Source of the DNA: JBDRHL01 sp043816955
GTDB taxonomy: Bacteria; Planctomycetota; Phycisphaerae; Sedimentisphaerales; CAYZTY01
DNA: 27,191 bases
NCBI GenBank assembly: GCA_043816955.1
Contig: JBDRHL010000222.1
Span: 1 to 27,191 of the forward strand
Direction of reading: 5' to 3'
The notes beneath the pieces were generated by a model, which was not told where the DNA came from, made no database searches, and saw only the letters and a list, made by a program, of their open reading frames with translations. A program made the translations under genes and the position numbers. Positions 1-8,104 of the stretch are shown here, one piece after another (positions within the stretch are counted from its first letter, which is position 1; every line of letters begins with the position of its first letter).

Positions 1-639
1 ATACTTGAAAATCCAGTGCTGATTTCTGCCCCATGTCCCCCAGAAAAAGCCGTCGTCATCGATCGCGGAAATATGCGATATCGAACCAAGCAATGTGCTG
101 TAAATAGTTTCACATTTGTCAACATCGAAAACATAAAACGAAAACGTATGATATGTAAAACCGTAAAGCAGTCTTCTTTTCGGATCAAAAGTTATGGTTT
201 GTGTATATTCGTGTTCCATAGGCCTGCCGAGAAACTTCAACTCGTGAGTCTTCGCATCAATGGAAAAAACCTTCGAACCGGGCGCTTTTGTGTATTCGTT
301 TTCTGCGTGAAGCCCTGCTGATATACCATAGAAAACATCCTTGACTGGATCATACTCCAGTGAACGATGAATTTTTATATCATAATAATCACCTTTTTTA
401 TCATAACCAAGATCTTCAAATTTCTTGGTCCTGGTATCAAACAGCCAAACAATCCTGTTCTTCATGTGCGTAGTGCCGATATAAAGTCTGCCGTCCGTAT
501 GCGGCCTCAGCGTTGTATAGGAATAAAATTCCTTCATTATTTCTTCGTTCGCTCGCAAGGTATCCGAATCAGCATCTGATAATCCTTTACCTTTTAACCT
601 CAGCTTCGAATCTGATATACTGTAATAGTTAACCTTCAT
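1..639 (-). CDS. Hypothetical beta-propeller-like protein, 3' end cut by window edge
   Basis: The reading frame is open from an ATG at 639 to the left edge (213 codons, no stop), so only the N-terminal part is present. A good ribosome-binding site (AGAGGTG) lies about 6 nt before the ATG. The protein has no signal peptide. It shows repeated short units of the type found in blade-repeat propellers, for example RLYIGTTHMKNRIVWLFDTR, DVFYGISAGLH, KVFSIDAKTHELKFLG, LLYGFTYHTFSFYVFDVD and ISAIDDDGFFWGTWG, in which a hydrophobic strand is followed by FD/ID and a turn. I do not recognise a specific family. It lies 32 nt downstream of the broken DUF5060/DUF4038 gene on the same strand and was probably co-transcribed with it, so a role in carbohydrate processing or sensing is possible but not shown. 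Confidence 0.75.
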   Translation of the reverse strand, partial: MKVNYYSISDSKLRLKGKGLSDADSDTLRANEEIMKEFYSYTTLRPHTDGRLYIGTTHMKNRIVWLFDTRTKKFEDLGYDKKGDYYDIKIHRSLEYDPVKDVFYGISAGLHAENEYTKAPGSKVFSIDAKTHELKFLGRPMEHEYTQTITFDPKRRLLYGFTYHTFSFYVFDVDKCETIYSTLLGSISHISAIDDDGFFWGTWGRNQHWIFKY

Positions 640-671
640 GGCAACACCTCTGTAAACATAAAATCAAAAAC

Positions 672-1716
672 TTATTTTTGAGCCTCTAAAACAAGCACCC
701 AGTCCTGGAAAATTCCAGGCTGCGGCACATCCCAGCATCCATTTACAGCCTCGATCAGCCCTAAAGGATATTCCCTGCCGTTCTTCGGGTCAAACCAGAA
801 ACCGGAATAACTGACCCCGCTCTCAAGCTTTTTCACAAACGGAAATTTCCACCATACATAAAAAGGACTGGCGAAATAAAAGAACCGAACCTGTCCCGGC
901 ACGCCTGCTGCGTATAAGAAACTCGCGTCTTCATATTCCTCCCTGGCTTCAATCCAGTCCTGATGTGGTTCAAACTTCTGCCACGGATACCTTTCCAGCA
1001 GCTTTTTGCCAAGCCCCGTCTGATTTGAGCCCGGCAACTGATAGGCCTCCTCCCAGGGCGTATCGCCCCACGACGCTCCATGAGGCGAAGGTCCATAAGG
1101 CTTTTCACGGGTATTCATCTGCCATGTCGAAATACACCGGGTTGATTCGGTTGTAATCCTTCTCCCACGGAAAGCCTGCCTCGTTTGCCCCTCGCTCATC
1201 GAACGCAGGCATATCAGGATAAAGGCCGACGACAATCTGTATCACGCTGAAACCCTTGGCCTTGCGGTCCGCTGTCAGCTCCTGAAAATCTCCGGGCCAT
1301 CCAAGCCAATTGCAAAAACCCATCCACCATGTATCCGCCAGCCAGAAAAACGGCGTCCCATCTGTATGCTCAAAATGCCTCTTATCCCTGCTTATCTTCA
1401 AAGGTCCGTGCTGAAACAGAATGTTCTGTCCCTCATACGCCTTAACCTCAAGAAAACCTTCACGTCCATGCAGGTCGCTGTTCTTTTTATCAGAACATAT
1501 CGTTTCATATTTATACCTGCCGACAGTTTTTGCAGCGAAACGAACACGCCACTGCTGCTCACCGGCCCAGTATGCCGGAGCCCTCAACGCTTCGCCGGAA
1601 GGGCTTGTAAATAAAACGTCTAATTCGATCTCATTAAATGGGTCTGAATAGGTCTTGCCGGATAGATACCCCCATTCGCTTGGGACGTTCTGAATTCCAA
1701 CTCTTATTTCTGCCAT
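672..1716 (-). pseudogene. Broken apiosidase-like glycosidase (DUF5060 + DUF4038) with internal deletion
   Basis: Two adjacent frames carry the two ends of one known architecture. The N-terminal part (1716 to about 1120, 203 codons) has a DUF5060-type beta domain (about residues 20-95, including EWGYLSGKTYSDPFNEIELD) followed by the start of a DUF4038/apiosidase-like TIM barrel (HFEHTDGTPFFWLADTWW, then YNRINPVYFDMAD). It stops at a TGA at 1105-1107. The other frame resumes with the C-terminal part of the same family (WQMNTREKPYGPSPHGASWG, DTPWEEAYQLPGS, and a final beta domain ending FQDWVLVLEAQK). From memory of the family, about 150-200 residues of the barrel between YFDMAD and the WQ(M/V)N motif are missing, including most of the catalytic region. 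The join lies at 1116-1124. The product is very unlikely to be active. An assembly collapse is the alternative. Confidence 0.8.
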
Positions 1717-1763
1717 TTTATTTACACTTCAATCTTGAATCAGACAGTAAACCTTATAATCTT

Positions 1764-2252
1764 TTATACATTTCGAACAGAACCAAAAAAGACAAAGGCA
1801 ATGATGATCAGCCCGGAACCTGCTGCAAACAGAACGATTCGACCAACCGGATCCCTACATCTTTCTACCCAGAGCGGCATAACTGCCTTGACATGCTCAG
1901 GTTCATCAAGCTTCTCTAATGCGGCCTTTACTCCGAGTTCTTGGCCTGGCCGAAGCTTGGGGTAAAAAACCGCCCCTTCACTCCCTTCACTGTTGGGTTC
2001 CGCCCCTAAAGTCACCGATGCCAACCTGCGAACTACGTTGGGATCTGACTCGATGCGTTTGATAGCGGCGCGGTAGTCTTCCGTAAGATTCTGTAATCTT
2101 GATATCGTCTGAACAGCCGAATCCCTGTGTGCTTTAACAGTATAGTATAGAACCAGATCGTCGATAGTTATCCCTACCCAGAACGCTATTACGCCTACGC
2201 CGGAAAATACGCAGAAAATAATAAACCGCAGAACCGCAATTTTTCTCGACAT
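1764..2252 (-). CDS. Small bitopic membrane protein, FtsB/DivIC-like
   Basis: A 162-residue protein with a hydrophobic segment at residues 8-28, a predicted coiled coil at about 36-70 (AHRDSAVQTISRLQNLTEDY, then RAAIKRIESDPNVVRRLA), a charged linker, and a second hydrophobic segment at 138-158. The short N-terminal tail, TM helix, coiled coil and motif of the form KRIESDP..RRLA resemble septum-formation initiator proteins (FtsB/DivIC). The gene lies directly downstream of eno, as ftsB does in Escherichia coli. A second C-terminal TM helix is not usual for FtsB. The assignment rests on architecture and context only; an unrelated lineage-specific membrane protein remains possible. It is 32 nt downstream of eno on the same strand, so the two are probably co-transcribed. 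Confidence 0.7.
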   Translation of the reverse strand: MSRKIAVLRFIIFCVFSGVGVIAFWVGITIDDLVLYYTVKAHRDSAVQTISRLQNLTEDYRAAIKRIESDPNVVRRLASVTLGAEPNSEGSEGAVFYPKLRPGQELGVKAALEKLDEPEHVKAVMPLWVERCRDPVGRIVLFAAGSGLIIIAFVFFGSVRNV

Positions 2253-2284
2253 GGTCCACTACACAAATAGTACCCAAAAAGCCT

Positions 2285-3571
2285 CTACCGCAGCATAACA
2301 CCGCCATATTTGGCGGCGCTACCGAGCTCTTCCTGGATTCGAAGCAACTGGTTATACTTGCATATACGGTCGGTGCGACAAGCAGAGCCGGTCTTTATCT
2401 GTCCTACGCCCGTAGCAACAGCCAAATCTGCTATTGTCGAGTCTTCTGTTTCGCCGCTTCGATGACTTATCACAGCCGTATAGCCGTTCCGGCGAGCAAG
2501 GTTTATGGCCTCAATCGTTTCGCTCAAGGTCCCGATCTGGTTAACCTTGATCAGAATCGAATTGGCACAATGTAATTTGATACCTTTAGCCAGCCGTTCG
2601 GTATTCGTAACAAACAGATCATCGCCGACAAGCTGAATCTTATCACCGAGTTTTTTCGTCAGCACTGCCCAGCCGTCCCAGTCATCCTCTGCAAGGCCGT
2701 CTTCAATACTGATAATGGGATATTTGCTCACCCATTCGGCCCAGTGATCTACCATCGCCTTCGCTGAGATTTTCTTTTTCGGGTCCGACTTGAAAAACTT
2801 GTAACTCTGGCTGCTTGTTTCCCACATTTCTGATGCAGCCGGATCCAGTGCAATAAATATATCCTTACCCGCCTTGTAGCCGGCGCCTTTTATTGCAGCC
2901 AGGATTACATCCAATGCCTCTTCATTGCTTTTGAGCGAAGGAGCAAAGCCGCCTTCATCGCCTACAGCGGTGTTATATCCTTTTTTCTTTAGAACACCCC
3001 TGAGCGTGTGGAATACCTCGGCGCCCATACGCAATGCCTCCGGGAAATCCTTTGCGCCTACGGGCATAACCATAAACTCCTGGAAGTCGACATTATTATC
3101 TGCGTGTTTACCGCCGTTAAGAATGTTCATCATGGGTACCGGCAGAATATTGGCGTTGCATCCGCCAAGGTAGCGGTATAAAGCAAGCCCCGCAGAATCA
3201 GCCGCTGCCTTGGCAACAGCCAATGATACCCCGAGAATGGCATTTGCGCCGAGTTTGGCTTTATTCGCTGTGCCGTCCAAACTGATCAATGTCTGATCAA
3301 TCTCCTCCTGACACATTGCATCCATACCAAGCACTTCAAGAGCGATTATCTCGTTGACGTTCTTGACAGCTTTAAGTACTCCCTTGCCCATATATCGCTT
3401 GGCTTTGATGTCACGAAGTTCCACCGCTTCATAGGCACCGGTGCTCGCTCCTGAAGGTACTGCCGCACGTCCAAATGATCCGTCATCGAGCAAAACATCC
3501 ACTTCAACGGTCGGATTACCACGAGAATCCAGAATTTCACGTGCAGCCACATCAACAATAGTACTAAACAT
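2285..3571 (-). CDS. eno: Enolase
   Basis: This 428-residue protein matches enolase in length and over its whole sequence. It converts 2-phosphoglycerate to phosphoenolpyruvate in glycolysis, in the cytoplasm. Visible landmarks are the N-terminal REILDSRGNPTVEVDV, the mobile loop SGASTGAYEAVELRD (40-54), GDEGGFAP with the catalytic Glu206, Mg ligands Asp243, Glu290 (SIEDGLAEDDWDGW) and Asp317 (VGDDLFVTN), the catalytic Lys342 (NSILIKVNQIGT), and the signature HRSGETEDSTIADLAV. The C-terminal motif reads KTGSACRTDRICKYNQLLRI, where most enolases have GS.SRS(D/E)R. The start is supported by a ribosome-binding site (AGAAAGGAA) upstream of the ATG and by alignment of the N-terminus with the family. 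It is the first gene of a minus-strand run with the FtsB-like gene behind it. Confidence 0.98.
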   Translation of the reverse strand: MFSTIVDVAAREILDSRGNPTVEVDVLLDDGSFGRAAVPSGASTGAYEAVELRDIKAKRYMGKGVLKAVKNVNEIIALEVLGMDAMCQEEIDQTLISLDGTANKAKLGANAILGVSLAVAKAAADSAGLALYRYLGGCNANILPVPMMNILNGGKHADNNVDFQEFMVMPVGAKDFPEALRMGAEVFHTLRGVLKKKGYNTAVGDEGGFAPSLKSNEEALDVILAAIKGAGYKAGKDIFIALDPAASEMWETSSQSYKFFKSDPKKKISAKAMVDHWAEWVSKYPIISIEDGLAEDDWDGWAVLTKKLGDKIQLVGDDLFVTNTERLAKGIKLHCANSILIKVNQIGTLSETIEAINLARRNGYTAVISHRSGETEDSTIADLAVATGVGQIKTGSACRTDRICKYNQLLRIQEELGSAAKYGGVMLR

Positions 3572-3629
3572 CCTGCTATTCCTTTCTGACTTCTAAATCT
3601 CAATTCCGATTTTTCATAACCTTCGCCAG

Positions 3630-3658
3630 AGACTAACCGTTCCTGATGCCAAAGTCAA
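3630..3658 (-). promoter_or_regulatory. Candidate sigma70-type promoter for eno
   Basis: On the minus strand a TTGACT -35 box (3653-3658) and a TAGTCT -10 box (3630-3635) are separated by 17 nt. Transcription would start near 3623, about 50 nt before the eno ATG. The -35 is strong and the -10 only fair. Confidence 0.4.
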
Positions 3659-3836
3659 GGCTCCTATAACCAGAGACAGCATCGTTTAGTTCTCAGGGCC
3701 GCTTTATCAGTTCTGAGAAACAACATGGCCGTTTTGGCAAACTTTTGTAGTCGCCAGTACCGATTTTTGCTTAACTGTGTCCTGTTTTATGCCGATTTAT
3801 ACTTATAAACTAAAATATATTTTCAGGAGTTACAAA

Positions 3837-4172
3837 ATGGGTATTCAGGACTGGTCGGAAAACATCGTACTTGTGAATCTGGCCGAAGAACCGCAGATGA
3901 GTGAGGAACTGCGAACGGTCATCGACATTGCCGCCGACAGAGGCAACATAGACATCGTGATTAACTTCTCAAACGTCGATATTGTCACATCTTCCAGCCT
4001 GGCAAAACTGCTGAAGTTGCGCAAGGTCCTCAAAGACTGTGACCGGCATCTTATCTTTTGCTGCCTGAAACCCCAGACCAGAAAAATCTTTCAGATTGTC
4101 GGATTAGACAGCATCTTCGACTTTGTCGAAGACCAGTTCATCGCATTGGCAGCTCTGCAATGTGTAAGCTAG
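3837..4172 (+). CDS. STAS-domain protein (anti-sigma factor antagonist-like)
   Basis: A 111-residue protein made of a single STAS domain. The core reads GNIDIVINFSNVDIVTSSSLAKLLKLRKVL, matching the SpoIIAA/RsbV pattern in which a beta strand is followed by a D-x-(S/T)-S turn and a helix. The serine cluster in VTSSSLAKL is at the place where SpoIIAA-like proteins are phosphorylated. Such proteins release a sigma factor by binding a serine kinase/anti-sigma partner. No kinase, phosphatase or sigma gene is adjacent, so its partner is unknown. An upstream in-frame ATG exists at 3777, but the start at 3837 is chosen because AGGAG at 3825-3829 sits 7 nt before it and because the extra 20 residues are not STAS-like. 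Confidence 0.85.
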   Translation: MGIQDWSENIVLVNLAEEPQMSEELRTVIDIAADRGNIDIVINFSNVDIVTSSSLAKLLKLRKVLKDCDRHLIFCCLKPQTRKIFQIVGLDSIFDFVEDQFIALAALQCVS

Positions 4173-4184
4173 TCTGAGATTAAT

Positions 4185-4213
4185 TTGACATGGAGCATCA
4201 TTTTTGAGATAAG
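4185..4213 (+). promoter_or_regulatory. Candidate promoter for rnc
   Basis: A perfect TTGACA -35 box (4185-4190) is followed after 17 nt by GATAAG (4208-4213), a 4 of 6 match to the -10 consensus. It lies in the gap between the STAS gene and rnc, about 90 nt before the rnc start. Confidence 0.4.
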
Positions 4214-4305
4214 TATATAGTGATTTTGGGCCAGGCAGATCGCGAAAGCCGCTTTACAATGCGTTTTTCGCTATTTGCCTGCAGGTTCCAGCCAGGATGT
4301 AGCTT

Positions 4306-5016
4306 ATGGATAAAAAGACCCTGCAGCAAGCCGAGCAGATGCTCGGCTACAAGTTTTCGGATAAATCACTTCTGATTCAGTCCCTGACCCATTCCTCTCA
4401 GACCTCTGACAGAATCAAGAGTAATGAAAGGCTTGAGTTTCTCGGAGACGCCGTTTTATCACTTGTGATTTGCCGGACACTTTTTGAACATTTTCCGAAC
4501 TATCCGGAAGGTGATTTGACTAAAATAAAAAGCATGCTTGTCTCACGCCGAACGTGCGCCAGGCTCGCCAGGCAGCTTGGAATCGAAAGATACCTGAAGG
4601 TGGGAAAAGGTATGTCACAAAACCCTGCACTGAAGGGTTCGCTTGCCGCCGGAGCTCTTGAATCTATAATAGCAGCCATCTATCTGGACAGCGGCATCGA
4701 TTCTGCCGGGGATTTCATACTTAGGATATTTGCCGATCTGATCGAAAAAGCCGATGCCGAGCAGCATCAGAACAATTTCAAGTCCGTTTTGCAGCAGTAC
4801 GTCCAGCAGAATTTTGATTCCACACCCATATATGAATTGCTTGATGAGAAAGGCCCGGATCATAACAAATGTTTTAAAGCTGCTGTCAGCATAAACCAGA
4901 AGCATTTCAAAAGCGCTTGGGGCACAAACAAAAAAGACGCGGAACAAAAGGCAGCGTATAATGCCCTTGTACAATTGGGTGTGATAGAAGAATCCTCTTC
5001 AAGTGAGCTCGAATAG
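4306..5016 (+). CDS. rnc: Ribonuclease III
   Basis: This 236-residue double-strand-specific endoribonuclease cleaves rRNA precursors and structured RNAs. The catalytic RNase III domain covers about residues 5-150, with the signature NERLEFLGDAVLSLVI (40-55; Glu41, Glu44, Asp48) and PEGDLTKIKSMLVSRRT (67-83; Glu68). The second half of the active site reads LAAGALESIIAAIYLDSG: Glu119 matches the essential E. coli Glu117, but the residue equivalent to E. coli Asp114 is Gly116. A double-stranded RNA-binding domain follows at 157-226, ending in KKDAEQKAAYNALVQLG. Length and domain order are normal. The ATG is preceded only by AGGATG-like sequence, so the ribosome-binding site is weak; the N-terminus nonetheless aligns well with the family. 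Confidence 0.96.
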   Translation: MDKKTLQQAEQMLGYKFSDKSLLIQSLTHSSQTSDRIKSNERLEFLGDAVLSLVICRTLFEHFPNYPEGDLTKIKSMLVSRRTCARLARQLGIERYLKVGKGMSQNPALKGSLAAGALESIIAAIYLDSGIDSAGDFILRIFADLIEKADAEQHQNNFKSVLQQYVQQNFDSTPIYELLDEKGPDHNKCFKAAVSINQKHFKSAWGTNKKDAEQKAAYNALVQLGVIEESSSSELE

Positions 5017-5039
5017 AAACTCCGGACTGCCGGAAGAAC

Positions 5040-5291
5040 CTATTGAGTTATTACCCACGCAATGCCGTGTAGCACAATCGCAATAAGCACTATTGATACG
5101 ACCAGAGTCACAAACAAAATTGCCGTTTCTTTGATAAACTTATTCCACGTAAGCTCGGCAATCTTAAGGCCTTTGTACACTACAGCGATAGCCAGCAGCA
5201 AAGGGAATATCCATAACAAAGATTGCGGATTCGTTCCGATTCGAAGCGGAGCTGTGAAAGAACCCAGTATCAACTCAGAAAAACACATCAT
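5040..5291 (-). CDS. Small two-TM membrane protein
   Basis: An 83-residue hydrophobic protein with two predicted membrane helices (around WIFPLLLAIAVVYKGL and ILFVTLVVSIVLIAIVLHGIAWVI) joined by a short charged loop (KIAELTWNKFIKET). No family is recognised. An in-frame ATG at 5330 would add 13 residues inside the preceding gene. The start at 5291 is preferred because it lies 4 nt after the stop of that gene and is preceded by a GGGTGA-like ribosome-binding site. It is the last gene of a three-gene operon with the PpiD-like protein and the DUF6677-like protein, so it probably works in the inner membrane with them. Confidence 0.7.
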   Translation of the reverse strand: MMCFSELILGSFTAPLRIGTNPQSLLWIFPLLLAIAVVYKGLKIAELTWNKFIKETAILFVTLVVSIVLIAIVLHGIAWVITQ

Positions 5292-5295
5292 CGCA

Positions 5296-5694
5296 TCACC
5301 CGCTTTTGCCTGAAATCCTGCAGTGTGCAAGATATACCACGTTTATTATTGTCAAAAGATTCATCATCCCCGCGATACTGGTGTATATCTGACCGATCTC
5401 GTTTGGTCTGCCATAGCTTACATATCCTTTTACGACCGTGATCTTTCCAACCAGGCTGACAATCGGGGAAACCATTATCTGTGCCAGGTACCACAATCGT
5501 TCATTGACAGGATCAATCACTGCAACCGACCCAATATACAGCCCGAGCAGGAAAAGTCCTGCAATACCGGCGAATATTATCGCAGCCCGTCTTTTCTCAC
5601 GGACAAGCAAATGGCCGGCGCCCGGAACGATCCACGCACAAAATGCCGCCAACAAGGGGAAAAACATCTCCCCTGCTTTGGGATATTTAGCCAT
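5296..5694 (-). CDS. DUF6677-like multi-pass membrane protein
   Basis: A 132-residue protein with about four hydrophobic segments (residues 10-30, 37-57, 68-88 and 106-124). The N-terminal stretch WIVPGAGHLLVREKRRAAII has the PGxGH motif followed by a basic loop, as in TM2-like and DUF6677 proteins. The C-terminal EIGQIYTSIAGMMNLLTIIN resembles the conserved end of DUF6677, which I associate with Planctomycetota; this is from memory, not a search. Its ATG shares one base with the TGA of the upstream PpiD-like gene (TGATG), which points to translational coupling. Function unknown. Confidence 0.75.
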   Translation of the reverse strand: MAKYPKAGEMFFPLLAAFCAWIVPGAGHLLVREKRRAAIIFAGIAGLFLLGLYIGSVAVIDPVNERLWYLAQIMVSPIVSLVGKITVVKGYVSYGRPNEIGQIYTSIAGMMNLLTIINVVYLAHCRISGKSG

Positions 5695-7898
5695 CAGCTG
5701 CCTCCGTTTTCCTGCACAGCATTATTGGCATCTGTACCCCTTTTATCTACCCCCGCCCATCGGAATCCCAGACGTTTTACTATATTCTCCGGCATATAAT
5801 AAACCAATGCTAGACTCTGGCTCTCCAGGCTTTCCCTACCATAGGCTATCTGGCCTTTCATTCTCTCATACTGATCCTGCGTAAAAATATTACGTTCCAG
5901 GGCCTTGACTATATAATAGCTCGCAGAGGGCTTGAACTCCAGGATATACGGAACGTTTTTAAGCTCACTGCTGTCAGAACCAAGCAGGCTGTCAAGAGTC
6001 TCAAAAAAGTTTTTTCTTACGAGCTGGTCATTTTTCACTGTTTCTGCCGCTACGCTTCCCTCTGTGTACATCTCAAGCATTCTGATGTCCTGATTTAATA
6101 TTCGCCCAAAATCCTCAATAGTTTCTATTTTGAAAGGCTTCTGCTTGCTCTCATCATTGCTGTCCTCACTGCCGTACCGTTTATTAAACTCGTCTATAAC
6201 ATCATCCCAGCTTTTTTCTTCAACAGACTTAACAAATTTCTCCGCTGCTGCCTGTGCGCTCGCCATCGCCGCTTCCTTCTTCAGATCCTCCGCAACAGCT
6301 TCTTTTACCGTGTAAATATCCGGACGTTTTTGTGAATCCGTCTCGTCCGGCAAAATCCCCTTTTTGTCAAACTGCTGATTGATATCTGCCGCGATGCCGC
6401 CTTTATCAACGGCTGTCACCCGTGACAGGACCACAATCTCTTCCCTCCCATCTTTTAATGGACCAATATTCTCGTACAGCCGTGGCGCAGGATATTCAAA
6501 GGGACCGAGTTTACCGGCTTCGAGTCCCTTGACGGCAAAAACTATCCTTCCCAGACCTATAGGCAATCCTCCCCGCCCAGGCACAAAGAGCATACCTGAA
6601 TACCTGTCGCCAGCCAGTTCACCTGCACTGAGCATACCGGTTTTGCTGTGATATATCCTGATCTTGTAATTGCTTTCGAGTTGCTTGGCCGCTTGCTCAT
6701 AGCTGCCGGCAGTTGCAATAAACTCTTCATCGCTTAATTTGTCGACGTCTTTTTCAATATAGCCGCTCTCGGTAACTCGCTTAGCCTCGCCCAACATTGC
6801 ATCTGCCTTGGCACGGATGCGGTCATCAAGAAGTTTCTCCAGAATCGTGTCGGCAACTTCAGCGTATGTCTTGGTTTTTTGCACGGTTTCTGAATTTGGG
6901 TCATTCGGATCCAACGGAACCTGATAAATAAACTTCTCGGAGTTGCCCTGGTAGTATTCTTCGGCTTCTTCATCCGTTGGACGATTAACTGTTTTCAGGA
7001 TGTCATCTAATTTAATGGCAATATATTCAAGCTGAGCAGTTGGCAGAAGCTTGTACCCAAATCCATACGGATTACTTTGACTAATCTGGCCGGGCAAATT
7101 GTCTTTATATTTTTCAAACTGCTCCTTGATCGCAGCTTCGGATGGCTCAGCCTGATCCTTTACAAACAACGATGCTTCAATTCTCACCATTTCGGCATTG
7201 AGTTTTTCCATCTCGCGACGAGCTATATGCATGAGCTCTGAGCTTGTAACATCTTCCGTTTTGGTGATTCTGTGGGCGTAGGTCAGTACCGCCAGAAGAT
7301 CCCCAAAGGCCTCCAGTATCTCCTCCTCCGTAACATTCTGACTTTTGATTACCGATTGTACGACCTGTGCATATGTATAGCCTCCCGTAAGGGTCGGCAT
7401 CATATCTGTAAGCTGTTTACGAACCGCTGCATTGGGAATCTCGATACCCGCCCGTTCTGCCTCGACCTTCAGAAGCATCCAGTACAGGTCGTTTCGGCCG
7501 CGGACCTGTTCGAAAAAACTGTCGATCTCTGTCTTGCTTATCTTCAACCCGGCCCTGCCGATAATCTGCTTGATCTGATAATTTATGACTACAGAGGTTT
7601 TCGGGTCCGTAAATAGCAGTTCCGACAACAGTATCGGGCCAAGATCACGCTGGCTGCGCAGAAGCCTGTCAGCCTGCAAAATCTGTAAGATACGAAGCTG
7701 CTTCTGGGAAACACCAAGCAGCTGCCCGGCAGTTATTTGTCCCTCTGATCCGTAATAAGCGATAACCTTCTTTGCAGAAACCCCTTCCCTGCCCAGCCGA
7801 CCCAGACTGCCAATTCCAAGAAAAGAGACCATCAAGAGCCCGCCGACGATGGCTATTAACTTACCCTTCTTCTTGCGCAACCACTTCATCCAGTTCAT
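5694..7898 (-). CDS. Membrane-anchored PpiD/SurA-like periplasmic protein
   Basis: A 734-residue protein with a short basic N-terminus (MNWMKWLRKKKGK) and one membrane helix at about 13-31, the rest being predicted periplasmic. The region after the anchor has the helical SurA-N/PpiD pattern: ITAGQLLGVSQKQLRILQIL, then KISKTEIDSFFEQV, then VTEEEILEAFGDLLAVLTY. Later parts are rich in charged helices with a short beta-rich section at about 420-500 (PGRGGLPIGLGRIVFAVKGL). That section may be a degenerate rotamase domain, but clear parvulin active-site motifs are not visible. It is probably an envelope folding factor or scaffold. Ribosome-binding site GGAG lies 9 nt before the ATG. It heads an operon with two small membrane proteins. 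Confidence 0.75.
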   Translation of the reverse strand: MNWMKWLRKKKGKLIAIVGGLLMVSFLGIGSLGRLGREGVSAKKVIAYYGSEGQITAGQLLGVSQKQLRILQILQADRLLRSQRDLGPILLSELLFTDPKTSVVINYQIKQIIGRAGLKISKTEIDSFFEQVRGRNDLYWMLLKVEAERAGIEIPNAAVRKQLTDMMPTLTGGYTYAQVVQSVIKSQNVTEEEILEAFGDLLAVLTYAHRITKTEDVTSSELMHIARREMEKLNAEMVRIEASLFVKDQAEPSEAAIKEQFEKYKDNLPGQISQSNPYGFGYKLLPTAQLEYIAIKLDDILKTVNRPTDEEAEEYYQGNSEKFIYQVPLDPNDPNSETVQKTKTYAEVADTILEKLLDDRIRAKADAMLGEAKRVTESGYIEKDVDKLSDEEFIATAGSYEQAAKQLESNYKIRIYHSKTGMLSAGELAGDRYSGMLFVPGRGGLPIGLGRIVFAVKGLEAGKLGPFEYPAPRLYENIGPLKDGREEIVVLSRVTAVDKGGIAADINQQFDKKGILPDETDSQKRPDIYTVKEAVAEDLKKEAAMASAQAAAEKFVKSVEEKSWDDVIDEFNKRYGSEDSNDESKQKPFKIETIEDFGRILNQDIRMLEMYTEGSVAAETVKNDQLVRKNFFETLDSLLGSDSSELKNVPYILEFKPSASYYIVKALERNIFTQDQYERMKGQIAYGRESLESQSLALVYYMPENIVKRLGFRWAGVDKRGTDANNAVQENGGS

Positions 7899-7951
7899 CG
7901 CGATACTCCAAACATGCTCAAAAAAGCCGGTCTAAATACCGTAAAATCGGC

Positions 7952-7980
7952 AAGATACCGCACCTGCCCACTGTTTGCAA
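7952..7980 (-). promoter_or_regulatory. Candidate promoter of the PpiD-like operon
   Basis: On the minus strand TTGCAA (7975-7980) and TATCTT (7952-7957) are spaced by 17 nt. The predicted transcript begins about 45 nt before the ATG at 7898. The rest of the 206-nt gap between this gene and thiC (7899-8104) shows no gene-like or hairpin signal. Confidence 0.45.
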
Positions 7981-8104
7981 GAAAATACTCGCTTGTCTAA
8001 ATCCTTATCCACAAAAGACAACAGCGCCCCGATCTTCTTCGACCTTCGGCTTAAGTGGAGAAAAGCAAAGGATTTGTTCGCGATGTTCAAATCGATTAGC
8101 CGCT

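Noticed and set aside
3690..3719. Inverted repeat TTCTCAG...CTGAGAA upstream of eno
   Set aside because: Only 7 bp with a 16-nt spacer; it could be an operator, but chance cannot be excluded and no regulator is known.
4238..4275. Possible hairpin (GCGAAA...TTTCGC) before rnc
   Set aside because: The stem is short and the loop long; it is not followed by a U-run, so neither a terminator nor a defined RNA element is supported.
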